From Saprospiraceae bacterium (GTDB lineage Bacteria > Bacteroidota > Bacteroidia > Chitinophagales > Saprospiraceae): a stretch of 64,000 nt of DNA. A program made the translations under genes and the position numbers. Shown here in pieces: positions 36,965-47,700 of the stretch. The notes beneath the pieces were generated by a model that was given only the letters and a program-made list of their open reading frames with translations, was not told the DNA's origin and ran no database searches. The stretch is from assembly GCA_019638385.1 (NCBI GenBank), contig JAHBTW010000003.1, forward strand, positions 337,536 through 401,535, written 5' to 3'. Position 1 is the first letter of the stretch; every line of letters begins with the position of its first letter.

Positions 36965-39900
36965 ATGCTTTTTCACAGCGTAGCCCGGAGTATCTGCTCA
37001 GTTCATGTCATTCCGTTACTGAGTTGGATTTTGTTGGCGGTGGTAGGCAGTGCCGCCCAGACGCCTGCATGGCAATTTGAACACCTCGGCCAGGAGCAGG
37101 GCCTCACGCACAACACGGCCAATTACTTCCTCACGCAGGACAGTCGGGGCTTCGTGTGGGTTGGGTCGCTCAACGGGTTCTACCGCTACGACGGCCTCCG
37201 GTTCTGGCACTACCTGATACCCAAGAACCAAGAGGATGCCTACACGCCTGACCAGATCATCCAAAGTGGTTTTTGGGAAGACAGAGTGGGCAATCTTTGG
37301 TTTAGCACCTACAACTCTTTGCACTGCCTGCGCCGAGCCGACGGACGCATCCTCAACTTTCGCGCACCCGATGGCGCCGACCGCTCATACCACGTTTTTC
37401 ATCTCGAAAAAAACACGGGCAGGCTCTGGCTTCGGGCGGGCGATCGGGTATGGACTTTCCTGCCCGAAAGCGGGCGTTGGGCAGCGCAATTTGCCACGCA
37501 GGGCATCCGGTTTGCAGTCGGCGCCGACAAAAAAGGCGCTCCGCAATATGTCATCGCCTGCGCCTGGCTCAAAAGTCCGGTGAGCGTACACCGCAAAACC
37601 GACAGCGACACCTGGATTTCGGAAAATTATTTATCCCCGGAAATGGAAGTCCGCTCCGCTTTGCTGCACACGGACTCCACCGCATGGCTCTTTGCGCGGC
37701 AGGGCCTGCTGGAGTTCAATTTTCGGAGCGGTCAGATACTCGGCCATTGGACGCAAACGCCGGGTGCAGTCCCCCTGAATACCAACGGGGGTGTGTGCTG
37801 GGAATCGGGACAAAGTATGATTGTGGGTACCAAAGAAGACGGGCTGTTGATATTCGATACCCGGCGCAGGCAATGGCGCGGCCAACTGCTACCCCAGGCC
37901 GGTCGGGCAACTTCTATGCTGAACGCCGCACCCAGAGGCCTGCTCCTGAGCCGGGAAGGCCAACTGTGGATAGGCTACGAAAGCGGCGGCCTGAGCTATT
38001 CGTGTTTATCGCAGCAGGGCTTTGAAGAGCTGCTCCCCGAAAACCCAACGCATATCCGAGCCGCTGTGCAGACGCCCGACGGCACTTTGTGGATCGCCTC
38101 AGCCGAAGGGCAAGTGTGGGCATACAAAGGTGGAAATGTTATACAAAAGCCCGCTCCTCCACGTTCGCTTGTGCAGTTGGCCAGCGATGATGCCGGTACG
38201 CTGTGGGGTTTGTCGCAACAGGGGCTGTACCGGATAAAAAAAGGCGCTTCCGGCTGGGAAGCTTGCTATGAAGTACCTGTCGGCCTTGTGGCAGTTTTTA
38301 CCGGCATCCCCGGAAGAGTGCTATTGACCACACAGGATGGCATATTTGATGTGCAGGAGCAGGCGGGCCAATTCAGTATGCAGTTTGCACCGGAGTTTGC
38401 AGCGCATAAGGGTTTTTATTTCAAAGACTTGCACCTCGCCGGAAGCAGCAGAGTACTCATTCCCTTTGAAAGCAAGAAAATTTGGATCGCAACCGTGGAA
38501 GGGCAATCTTTACAAATCACGAGTCGAATGGATGTTGGCGGCGACACTCACGGCATCTGCCTTACGCCAGATGGCGACTCGCTGTGGTTAGCCTCTAACA
38601 CAGGGCTGCTGCTCTACACCGACGGCCGTCTGCATCGGGTAGTGGACAGCGCCCGCAATCTGGGCGGAGCCGATGTGACGAGCGTTTTTCGCACCTCATC
38701 GGGGCATTTGTGGCTGGGTACGTTGCGGGGGCTTTATCGTTACCATCCGGCTACGGGACAACTACACGGCTTTTTCGAGCGCGACGGTCTCTCTGGTGAA
38801 CAGTTTTCGCACCTGGCGACTTGGCAAAGCAAGGATGGTCGTATCTTTCTCGGTCACCAAAAGGGCATGTTAGCTTTTCATCCCGACTCCATACGGGCAG
38901 TAAGTGCCCCGCCCAGTGTACACATAGAGGCGTTGTGGGTGAACAACCTGCCTTTCGAGACGCCGAAAGTGATAGCCGAAACCGATACGCTGTATTTGGG
39001 CTACCGCGAAAACACGCTGGCACTGGAGTTGATGGCCATCGGTTTCCATCAAGCCGAGGACAACACTCTGGCATATCGGCTGCGAGGCTACGACGACAAC
39101 TGGGCCACCGTTGCCAACGGAGGTTTTGCACGCTTCACCAAGATACCACCGGGGCAATACACCCTTGAAGTGCTGCCCAAAAGTGCCAATGGCGAAACCG
39201 GGCCGGCACATACGCTGGTCGTGTGGATACGCCCGCCGTTCTGGCAAACCTGGTGGTTTAAAGTCGGTAGCGTACTGGCTATACTTTTGCTAACCGGAGG
39301 CTCGGTGGGGCTGTACTACCGGAGGCAACTGCGCCGTCAACGCGCCTTGCTGGAACGCCAGGAAGCCCTGCACGCCGAACGCAACCGCATCGCCAAAGAA
39401 TTGCACGACGACATGGGTGGGAGCCTCTCGTCTATCCGATTCCTAAGCGAAGACCTTCTGCTGGACGATACCGAAACAGCCCCGCCCGAACTGCAACGCA
39501 TTTCGCAGTTGGCCGGAAAAGCCCTTGAAAACATGCGCTTGATTATATGGGCGATGGACTCCGACAAAAACACGTTGCAGGACCTGGCCTCACGCCTTCG
39601 CTCCATAGCCAATGAGCTGTTGTCGGACAACAAAATTACCGCTGTGTTGGACATTCCGACCACAGGCTTTGAAGCGGTGATACTGGGCGGCGAGCGGCGG
39701 CGCAATATTTATCTGATCGCCAAAGAGGCCCTGCACAACGTGCTAAAACACGCGCGGGCAACGGAGGTACGGGTATCGCTGCGCATGGAAGCCGGCCATA
39801 TCGTTTTGGAAATAGAAGATAACGGGCGCGGCTTGGCGGAGGGCGCCGGACAGTCGGGCGGCTATGGTATGGGCAGTATGCAGGCAAGGGCAAGGGCTAT

Positions 39901-39970
39901 CGGCGGGGAATTGGAACTAATATCGAAGCCGGGTGAGGGGGTAATTGTAAGATTATCGGCTATGCCGTGA
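36965..39970 (+). CDS. Hybrid-propeller sensor histidine kinase (Reg_prop/Y_Y_Y, HisKA_3)
   Basis: The 1001-residue sensor has a signal peptide (about 1-31). A large periplasmic beta-propeller of Reg_prop-type blades follows (repeated DSRGFVWVGSLNGFYRYDG, EGQLWIGYESGGLSYS and GHLWLGTLRGLYRYHP elements), then a Y_Y_Y domain (LAYRLRGYDDNWATV, about 700-760). A transmembrane helix lies near 770-790. The cytoplasmic part is a HisKA_3 dimerisation helix with H814 (ERNRIAKELHDDMGG) and a HATPase with N- and G-boxes (EALHNVLKHA, IEDNGRGL, GYGMGSM). It should phosphorylate the NarL/LuxR-type regulator encoded at 40783, from which it is separated by a RAYT gene. Such sensors in Bacteroidota often detect glycans; the ligand here is unknown. 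Confidence 0.92.
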   Translation: MLFHSVARSICSVHVIPLLSWILLAVVGSAAQTPAWQFEHLGQEQGLTHNTANYFLTQDSRGFVWVGSLNGFYRYDGLRFWHYLIPKNQEDAYTPDQIIQSGFWEDRVGNLWFSTYNSLHCLRRADGRILNFRAPDGADRSYHVFHLEKNTGRLWLRAGDRVWTFLPESGRWAAQFATQGIRFAVGADKKGAPQYVIACAWLKSPVSVHRKTDSDTWISENYLSPEMEVRSALLHTDSTAWLFARQGLLEFNFRSGQILGHWTQTPGAVPLNTNGGVCWESGQSMIVGTKEDGLLIFDTRRRQWRGQLLPQAGRATSMLNAAPRGLLLSREGQLWIGYESGGLSYSCLSQQGFEELLPENPTHIRAAVQTPDGTLWIASAEGQVWAYKGGNVIQKPAPPRSLVQLASDDAGTLWGLSQQGLYRIKKGASGWEACYEVPVGLVAVFTGIPGRVLLTTQDGIFDVQEQAGQFSMQFAPEFAAHKGFYFKDLHLAGSSRVLIPFESKKIWIATVEGQSLQITSRMDVGGDTHGICLTPDGDSLWLASNTGLLLYTDGRLHRVVDSARNLGGADVTSVFRTSSGHLWLGTLRGLYRYHPATGQLHGFFERDGLSGEQFSHLATWQSKDGRIFLGHQKGMLAFHPDSIRAVSAPPSVHIEALWVNNLPFETPKVIAETDTLYLGYRENTLALELMAIGFHQAEDNTLAYRLRGYDDNWATVANGGFARFTKIPPGQYTLEVLPKSANGETGPAHTLVVWIRPPFWQTWWFKVGSVLAILLLTGGSVGLYYRRQLRRQRALLERQEALHAERNRIAKELHDDMGGSLSSIRFLSEDLLLDDTETAPPELQRISQLAGKALENMRLIIWAMDSDKNTLQDLASRLRSIANELLSDNKITAVLDIPTTGFEAVILGGERRRNIYLIAKEALHNVLKHARATEVRVSLRMEAGHIVLEIEDNGRGLAEGAGQSGGYGMGSMQARARAIGGELELISKPGEGVIVRLSAMP

Positions 39971-39996
39971 GCTGCGCAGTTAGTCCCGGGTTGGAA

Positions 39997-40098
39997 TCCG
40001 ATGTTGGTGTTTCTCACCAACCCCAAAAAGGCCCGGCGAGTCCGGGGTTCCGGGGTTGGTGTCTCACCAACCCCAAACCAAGCCGGCGTCCTCGCCGG
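39997..40098 (+). repeat. REP-like hairpin cluster upstream of the RAYT gene
   Basis: Three hairpins stand in a row. GTTGGTG/CACCAAC is at 40003-40021. A perfect 10-pair stem, GGGGTTGGTG/CACCAACCCC, with a TCT loop is at 40052-40074. CCGGCG/CGCCGG with a TCCT loop is at 40083-40098. The first two are copies of one unit. GC-rich hairpins of this kind next to a RAYT gene are typical substrates of such enzymes. Confidence 0.7.
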
Positions 40099-40165
40099 AT
40101 AATCAAAGACTTTTCAATTTTTCTTCCCACTTTTACGACATTAGCTCCATATAAATCCAACACAA

Positions 40166-40684
40166 ATGCACGTCAAATACCCAGAACTCTACTTCACCAC
40201 CGCTTCCATTCTGGATTGGAAATCCCTCCTGTTCGACGATGTCATGAAAGACATTATCATTAACTCTTTCCGTTTTTTGGTGCGCGAAAAACGCTGTGCC
40301 ATTTACGCATTTGTCATTATGCCAAACCACATTCATATAGTCTGGAGCATTGAGGAGCCATATTTGCTGTCCCAAGTGCAGGCGGCGTTTACATCGTTTA
40401 CAGCGCACGCTTTTCAAAAGAAACTGAGGGCAGAGACACCCAATATACTGGAGATGTTTCGAGTGGATAAATCAGACCGGGAGTACCAGTTTTGGCAGAG
40501 AGACCCTAAGTCAATTGCTATCGTAAAAGAGCAAATGTTTTACCGCGCAGTCAACTATGTACACCGCAATCCGGTGGCAAAACGCTGGATACTGGCTCCC
40601 GCGCCGGAGCTGTATAAATACTCGTCGGGGTATAATATTACACATACAGGATACTGGGATTTTTTGAGCGAGTTTTGGGGATAG
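40166..40684 (+). CDS. REP-associated tyrosine transposase (RAYT, IS200/IS605-like Y1 family)
   Basis: This 172-residue protein belongs to the HUH Y1 transposase superfamily. The metal-binding HUH pair is H54 and H56 in IMPNHIHIVW, and the probable nucleophile is Y131 in NYVHRNPVAKRW, the usual C-terminal family motif. RAYTs cut and join single-stranded DNA at REP hairpins and are generally single-copy, vertically kept genes rather than mobile ones. Here REP-like hairpins lie on both sides (39997-40098 and 40692-40747). The gene is wedged between the histidine kinase and its response regulator, so it probably inserted into an existing two-gene unit. Confidence 0.88.
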   Translation: MHVKYPELYFTTASILDWKSLLFDDVMKDIIINSFRFLVREKRCAIYAFVIMPNHIHIVWSIEEPYLLSQVQAAFTSFTAHAFQKKLRAETPNILEMFRVDKSDREYQFWQRDPKSIAIVKEQMFYRAVNYVHRNPVAKRWILAPAPELYKYSSGYNITHTGYWDFLSEFWG

Positions 40685-40691
40685 GCTGCCG

Positions 40692-40747
40692 GCCCCGGCG
40701 AGGAAGCCGGAAAAGTGCTGCGTGTCGGCCCGACGCCGACACGCAGC
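40692..40747 (+). repeat. REP-like hairpins downstream of the RAYT gene
   Basis: A perfect 13-pair inverted repeat, GCTGCGTGTCGGC (40717-40729) with GCCGACACGCAGC (40735-40747), encloses a 5-base loop. Just before it, a GC-rich stretch with GGCGAGGAAGCCGG echoes the GCCGGCGTCCTCGCCGG hairpin upstream of the gene. The 13-pair hairpin may also stop transcription, though no T run follows. Confidence 0.62.
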
Positions 40748-40782
40748 ATCAGCCCTCCACACACTCATAAACCACTGACACC

Positions 40783-41415
40783 ATGATACGAATAAGCGTA
40801 GTAGAAGATCAACCCGACGTATTGAGCAGCCTCGTACGCCGCATAGACCGCACGGAGGGAATGATCTGTGTGAGTCAGTTCAGCAATGCCGAAGACGCGC
40901 TGGAACGCATACCCGCACAGCATCCCGATTTGGTGCTGATGGACATTGGCCTGCCCAAAATGGATGGCGTAGAGTGTATGATTCGCATCAAACTGCAAGC
41001 CCCGGAGGTGGACTTTCTCATGTTCACCGTATTCGATACGGATGATTATGTATTCGATGCGCTCAAGGCTGGGGCTGTAGGTTACATACTCAAGTCGGAA
41101 GGCGCTGGTGGCGTGGTGAAGGCCATTGAGGAGTACCGGCTGGGCGGCGCTCCTATGAGCCGCGAAATAGCCCGCAAAGTGCTGGGTAGTTTTCACATTC
41201 ACTACCGGCGCAATACCTCCGGCTTTGAAGAACTGACGCCACAGCAATTGCTGATATTGGAACAACTCTCTCAAGGGCTGCTCAACAAAGAAATAGCCGA
41301 CCGCCTCGGCATTTCGGAAGGCACAGTGAAGCAACACAACTATACTATTTATAAAAAACTTCAGGTCAACAACAGGACGGAGGCCGTGCAGAAGTTCTTG
41401 AAAGCGAAGGGATGA
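40783..41415 (+). CDS. NarL/FixJ-type response regulator (REC-LuxR)
   Basis: This 210-residue regulator has a receiver domain with the phosphoacceptor D54 (LVLMDIGLPKMDG), the acidic pair E8/D9, the switch threonine in MFTVFDTDDYVFDALKAGA and the lysine in GYILKSEG. The C-terminal LuxR helix-turn-helix (LTPQQLLILEQLSQGLLNKEIADRLGISEGTVKQH) binds DNA. It is the natural partner of the HisKA_3 kinase upstream, which phosphorylates this class. A RAYT gene with REP-like repeats now separates the two, so co-transcription may be weakened or depend on read-through. Target genes cannot be told from the sequence. Confidence 0.94.
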   Translation: MIRISVVEDQPDVLSSLVRRIDRTEGMICVSQFSNAEDALERIPAQHPDLVLMDIGLPKMDGVECMIRIKLQAPEVDFLMFTVFDTDDYVFDALKAGAVGYILKSEGAGGVVKAIEEYRLGGAPMSREIARKVLGSFHIHYRRNTSGFEELTPQQLLILEQLSQGLLNKEIADRLGISEGTVKQHNYTIYKKLQVNNRTEAVQKFLKAKG

Positions 41416-41719
41416 AAAGGGCTGTTTTCGACATGCCGACCCCACAACGACCCATGTGCCTTATAACCAAAGTTATATTGTATCCTCCTGTAAGTCCCGG
41501 TATTTTTGTGTCAGAATAATAGCAAAAATACACGCCGCTTTTCAATAACATAACGTTATACAGATGACTGATAATCATTTACTTATTACCAAAATTAAAT
41601 TAAGGGAAGGGGCGACAAGGTGAACATTTGGCTGTAGCGGCCGGGTTCAGTACCTCGTTTTCCGGTCCTGTCTTCTGCAACAGCCTTTGTTTTTTTACCC
41701 ATTCACTAATTCATTCACT
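41416..41719. other. AT-rich intergenic gap without a recognised gene
   Basis: About 300 bases separate the response regulator and the large T9SS protein. They contain a 10-bp palindrome, ATAACGTTAT, at 41550-41559 and an ATAAC-CAAA-GTTAT repeat near 41464. I see no open frame, no tRNA and no GGGTACCG box. The promoter of the downstream gene is presumably here. Confidence 0.5.
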
Positions 41720-44700
41720 ATGAAAATCTCTACAAATCCCTTCTCCCGGTTATGGCTGATGCTCCTGCTCAGCGCACTACCCGGACTGACCCATGCCCTC
41801 GACTACTACTGGGTGAACGGCTCCGGCCTCTGGAGCAACTTCGCCAATCACTGGGCCAAAATCCCAAACCCCACCCTGCCCAGCCATTACCACGCCAACG
41901 TGCCCACGGCCGATGACGATGTGTACTTCACGGCGAACGCACAGCCGGGGTATATCGGCTATACGCCAGGCGACCCCTACACTCTGACCGTGGACGCGGG
42001 CAGCACCGTGCCGAAGTGTCGGAATATGGACTGGACGGGCGTACCCGTCGGGACGGTGTGGGGCGGCAGTGGTAGCCGGATAGATATTTACGGTTCCATG
42101 ACGCTGGATGCCAACATGAGCATTACTTATTCCGGGTATATTCAGATGAATTCGCTTTCCGGCAACATGAAATCGATTGTATCCAATGGCGTTCATTTCC
42201 CGGTGGAGGTCATTTTTGCCGGAAATGCCGGAGGATGGAACCTTCAGGACGATTTTTACTGCGATGGCCGGGTGAACCACGAAGGTGGCCTGATTGAAAC
42301 TAATGGGCAAAAAGTGACAATTGGCGATACTTGGTTTGGGAATTACTATGTAGCCAATGGGCAGTTGCACTTGGGGAGTTCGGAATTCATCATTTTGGAT
42401 GGGAACGCATTTTTCAAATACAGCAGCGCCCAGTTTGACGCCGGTTCTTCTCATATCAAAATGTACGGAGATGCAGTCAGCCTGGAAGGAACCAATCACT
42501 TCAGTTCCCCAACCCACTACAACGACGTTAGTTTTTTCGGCCGTTGCAGTCCTCAAAAGGGGTTTATTTGGGGAAATGTGGACGGAACGCTGACCTTCCA
42601 CCAATTCGGGTTCATCGGAAATTACAATACGAGCGCTGTCATACCCGTGCTGAACAATGTCGTATTTCTGGGAGACGGGCTGATCTCCAATGTCAACAGC
42701 TATAACTCACTTACTTTTTCTCCTGGAAGAACCTACACGATTCAGGATGTTGCGGTTATCAATGGGCAAGCGCCCTCGAATACGGACCAGATCATTCTTC
42801 CTGGAGGAACGCTAAATGTGATGGGAAACGGAACCTGCAACGGCTTCATCACCATACGTTCCTGGCAGGCAGGCACGGCTTTCGAGATAGTGAATAACTC
42901 CGGCGCCGACCAGACCGTTCACTGTGTGATCCTGGAGGATGTGCACGCTGCGGGAACAAATGCCCTGCGAGCAAATGATTATGTAGATCTCGGGAACTGC
43001 CTCAACTGGGTGTTCCTGACGCCGAGCACCGGTTTTGACCTGTATTGGGTGGGCGGCCCGGGCGATTGGGACGATCCCTGCCATTGGACCTCGAATCCCT
43101 CGGCTGTTACCGGCGATTGCACCTGCATTCCGAATGGCGCGACAAATGTGTTTTTTACCGCAAATTCCGGATTTACGCCAGCCACAAACGATGTGGAACA
43201 AGTGCGAACGCCCGCCGATGGCTCCTATATCGCCTTCATGAATATGGACTGGTCAGGGGTGACGGGTAATCCAACTTTTCTTTCCGTGTTCAACGGATCG
43301 ATCACCAGCGACCAGTATATCTATGGCTCTGTGGCCTACTCGCCCGATATGACGCTCGACTTCCGCGGCGCCTCCCGGTTCAGGGGCAAGTATGTGCATA
43401 CGATCACCAGCGCAGGCAAAGCCTTCAGGTCTAACGTCTTCTTCGAAGGAACCGGAGAATATCAATTCCTCGACAATATCATTTTTGACAACTTCGCTTA
43501 TACGCCTGTCTTTTTCGTCTATCATCTGCGCGGCACGATCAGGACTTTAGGAAATTCCATTTACCTGGGTCCCAACAAGAACTGGTTTGGCAATAAGAAC
43601 ACATCCAACAATTTTGTGGACCAGGGTGCTGTACTTTGGCTTGGCGAACCAGGTGGAAATAGTTCTACGGTGACGTTTAGCGGGAACGCCGCTTTCAGGG
43701 CAGGCTACCAGCCGGGCAATTTTCATCCGGTGGAATCTCACATCATCGCGTATCAAAATAACGGCAGTCCTTATGTGACGGCCGAAAACAGACCGCATGA
43801 CTTCTGGGACGTGAGCTTTTACAACGGCTTCACCTCCGGGGCAGGCTATTTTTATGGTGGAATCCTGAACAAACTCACTTACTATGAGAATACCTATGCG
43901 ATCATAGAAAACAGCACGCCCAACCGGTTGATCCACGAACTGGAAATGAAAGACGATGGCGAAATCCGCGGCAACCAGACCTTCGACATCATGACGCTTA
44001 CGGGCGGAAACGTGTACAGGTTTCAGGACGGAGCCGTGCAAACCATCACCAGCGGCGGGGCGCTCAACACCAGCAGCGATTGCGAGAAATACGTGACCCT
44101 CCATACCGGTTTTCCCGACAAGACCGCTACTCTGCGAAAAGAAGGTGGCGGGTTCATTGTTGTCAACAACATCGTTTTGGAGAATGTGATTGGAGACGTG
44201 AGCACGGGCGCGACGTATTCCGCGACCAACGGCATCCTGCAGGGCAATACGACCGGCTGGACGGCTTCTCTGCCTCCTGCCCGCACGCTCTATTGGGTAG
44301 GCGGCGGCGGCAACTGGAACGATGCGGCACATTGGTCGCTCAGTTCAGGCGGGTCAGGCGGCGAGTGTCCCCCTACGCCGCTTGACAACGTCTTTTTCAA
44401 TGCCGGCTCAGGGCTTGGGCCGGGCAACAACGTGGTGCTGACTCAAAACTGGGCGTATTGCAAAGATATGGACTGGACGGGCGCGGGCGCCGGGACGACT
44501 TTGTCCGGGGTTGGCCGGAGTCTGCATGTTTTCGGAAGCCTGACTTTGTCGGCAGCCATGACCTATTCGGTTTCAGGAACCTGGTTCCGCGCCGAACAAC
44601 CCGCTACCATCGCCAGCGCAGGCAGGAAATACGGCTTCGTTTACTTTTGGAGTCCCAACGGGGAATGGACCTTGCTGGATGCCTTTGAGACGGTTCCGGA

Positions 44701-47700
44701 TGTGGATATTCACCACTATTACGGCATCATCAACTCAAACAACCAAACTATTGGAACAGGGCGTATCTGGTGGGGGGTAACCCAGTCGCCCTGGATCATT
44801 CAGGGCTATACACCAAGCCCTACTGCCAAACTTTTTCTCGGAAGTTCAAAAATGCGCTTTTATCCAACAGCGATTTGGGCAACACGAGGGATATTCAACT
44901 ACGATTTGGGAAATTTTGACGCAGGAACATCTGAAATCATTTTTGAGAGCGGTGTTTGGGCAACACTCAATACCCCTTCAACACATACCTTAGAGTTCTA
45001 CGATGTCACTTTCAAATGGTTCAACTCCGCGTTAGAAACAGGGATTTTTAAAATCAACAATAAAGTGCTATTTGAGAAGAATGGTACAATAAGTGCTGGT
45101 ATTGAAATTCACGAGGTCGAGTTTAGGGATGATGGGGTTATTTTTGGTTCCCGCCCATACCACTCCATGAAATTCGCCCCCGGCAAACGCTATACCTTCC
45201 AGGCCGGCTCCGTTCAGACGATCGTCCCCCACAACGGCATCGAAGGCCAATTCATCGCTCAGGGCCTGCCCGGCCAATTCATCGAGCTCAAATCCAGCGA
45301 TATCAACAGCCCGGCCACCATCCACATGGACGACTACAACGGCACGAGCACTTGCACCAAATATCTCTTCCTCACCGGCATGACCCACACGGGTACGGAG
45401 GATATCTACGTGCCCACGCCCGGCGGCAACGTGTTCAACAACGCCGGCTGGCAGTTCTTCCCCTGCAACCCCTGCCCGGCCACTATCCCCGTGCTCGACC
45501 CGGCAAGCATCACCACGGGCTGTCCGCCCGGCAAGGCCAAGCTCATCCTCGCCGGCCTTAAACCCGACGAGTGGGCCAACTGGTACACCGACCCCGACGC
45601 CACTACCAACCTCGTCTATTCCGGCGGCCTCGGCGGCAACCTCTTCGAGCCGGACATCACCGGCCCCACGACCTACTACGCCCGTGTATTCAGCGACGGC
45701 GGCCTGTGCGAGAGCACCGTGGTATTGAGCGTGGACATTACGATCACTACGCCCCCCGCAGCGTTCAACGTCACGGGCGGCGGCACGGTCTGCGCCGGCT
45801 CCAACGGCGTACCCGTGGGGCTGGACGGCTCCGCCACGGGCGTTTCCTACCAACTCCAACTCGACGGTTCGGATGTGGGTAGCCCCATACCCGGCACCGG
45901 CGCAGCGCTGGACTTCGGCCTGCAAACGGCGGCCGGAACGTACACCGTGGTGGCTACCACTAATGGCACGGCCTGCTCCGCAACGATGACCGGGCAAGCC
46001 GCGGTGACGGGCGACCTGAACACGGCGCCCGCCGTTGATGCCGGCAGCAACACCGTGTCCTGCGGCGGTACGGAGCCGCTCCTGCTCAATGAATCCGGCG
46101 GCGAAGCCGTCTCTTGGCTCTGGAGCGGCCCGAACGGCTTCCAGTCCACCGATCAGAATCCGGTCATTGCCAACCCCCTTCAGGAAAACGCCGGCTTCTA
46201 CACCGTGGAGATCACCGGGGCCAACGGCTGCACCAACCGCCAAACCATAGAGGTCGTACTTATAGTGACCAACATCTACTACGCCGATATGGACGGCGAC
46301 GGCTACGGCGATCCCGACAATTCCACACAGGCCTGCAGTTTGCCGCAAGGCTATGTGACCGACAATACGGACTGCAACGACAACGACCCGCTGCAGTTTC
46401 CCGGCCAGGTGTGGTACAAAGACGCCGACAACGACGGCTACTCCGACGGCATGTTCTTAGTGCAATGCGAGCGCCCGGAAGACTACAAAGCCGAGGAAGA
46501 ACTGATTGCTACCTCCGGCGACTGCAACGACAATCCCGTCACAGGTGGAATGATCCATCCCGGAGCTGCCGAGGTATGCGACAACGGCATAGACGACAAC
46601 TGTAACGGGCAGATAGATGAAGGCTGTTGCGATATTGCCATCGTCGAGACTTCCGCCAACGCGCCCTCTTGCCCCGGAGACAATGACGGTTCCATCACGG
46701 CCATGGCTACGTCCAGTGCCGGAGCTATTACTTATGCCATCAGCGGGCCACTGAACCAAAGCAATGCCACTGGCGCCTTTACCGGCTTACCCGCCGGCAT
46801 GTACAGCCTGACTGTGTCGGATGCCGAGGCCTGCATCTCCACCGCTTCTGTGGAGGTGCTGGCAGGAGTGGACAACACACCGCCTATGTTAACCTGCAAC
46901 AGCAGCCATACAGTGACCTTCAATGGAGAACCTTTCATCTCACTGTCGGCGGCACAGCTGGCCACTGTTGATTCCGATGACTGTGGGGAGAGTAGTATTT
47001 CACTTTCCAACGACGCTATTTCCTGTTTGCAGGTGGGCCAGATAGTACCCGTGGTGGTCATGGCAACGGATGCGCACAACAATGTATCTACCTGCATTAC
47101 CAACGTCACGGTAGAGGGTCTGCCCTGTAACTGGAGTGTGGGCAGTACCTCCCAGAGCTGCGACGGGGATTGGTATTACGATTCCGGCGTCGGGATATTC
47201 CACGGTACGGCGATCAATTGCTACTATGCCCCTCCTTTCACACAGGACGAGGTCTCTTTTGCGGGGCTTAGCCTTTGTGGCAACGGCTCTATCGCCGCGC
47301 AGGTGACCGGCATCAGCGGCTCCACTCTGGGCTGGGCGGGCATCATCATGAGAGAGACCGGGGCGGCTGATGCCAAAAAAGCGCAGTTGATGACAAATTT
47401 GAATTTCCTGGCGCGCCGGGAGTTCCGGTACCTCACCGGTGGGCAGGCATATCCTCAGCAATTTCCCAGCAATGACCGCCGCTGGCTGCGTTTGGTGCGG
47501 CAGGGCAATCAGTTCCTGGGTTACACTTCACTGAATGGGATCAGTTGGTTTGAGACCATGGCTGCTCATATCCCGATGAATGACTGCATAGAAGTGGGGC
47601 TGGTCATCACCAACTACCATTTGGTAAGTACGGTGAACGCCACTTTTGCCAATGTAAGAATTACCGGAATGCAGAATACGCTCCTCACACCAGGCGAAGA

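Noticed and set aside
40765..41445. A 226-residue minus-strand frame opposite the response regulator
   Set aside because: The plus-strand frame has all receiver and LuxR motifs; the opposite frame has none.
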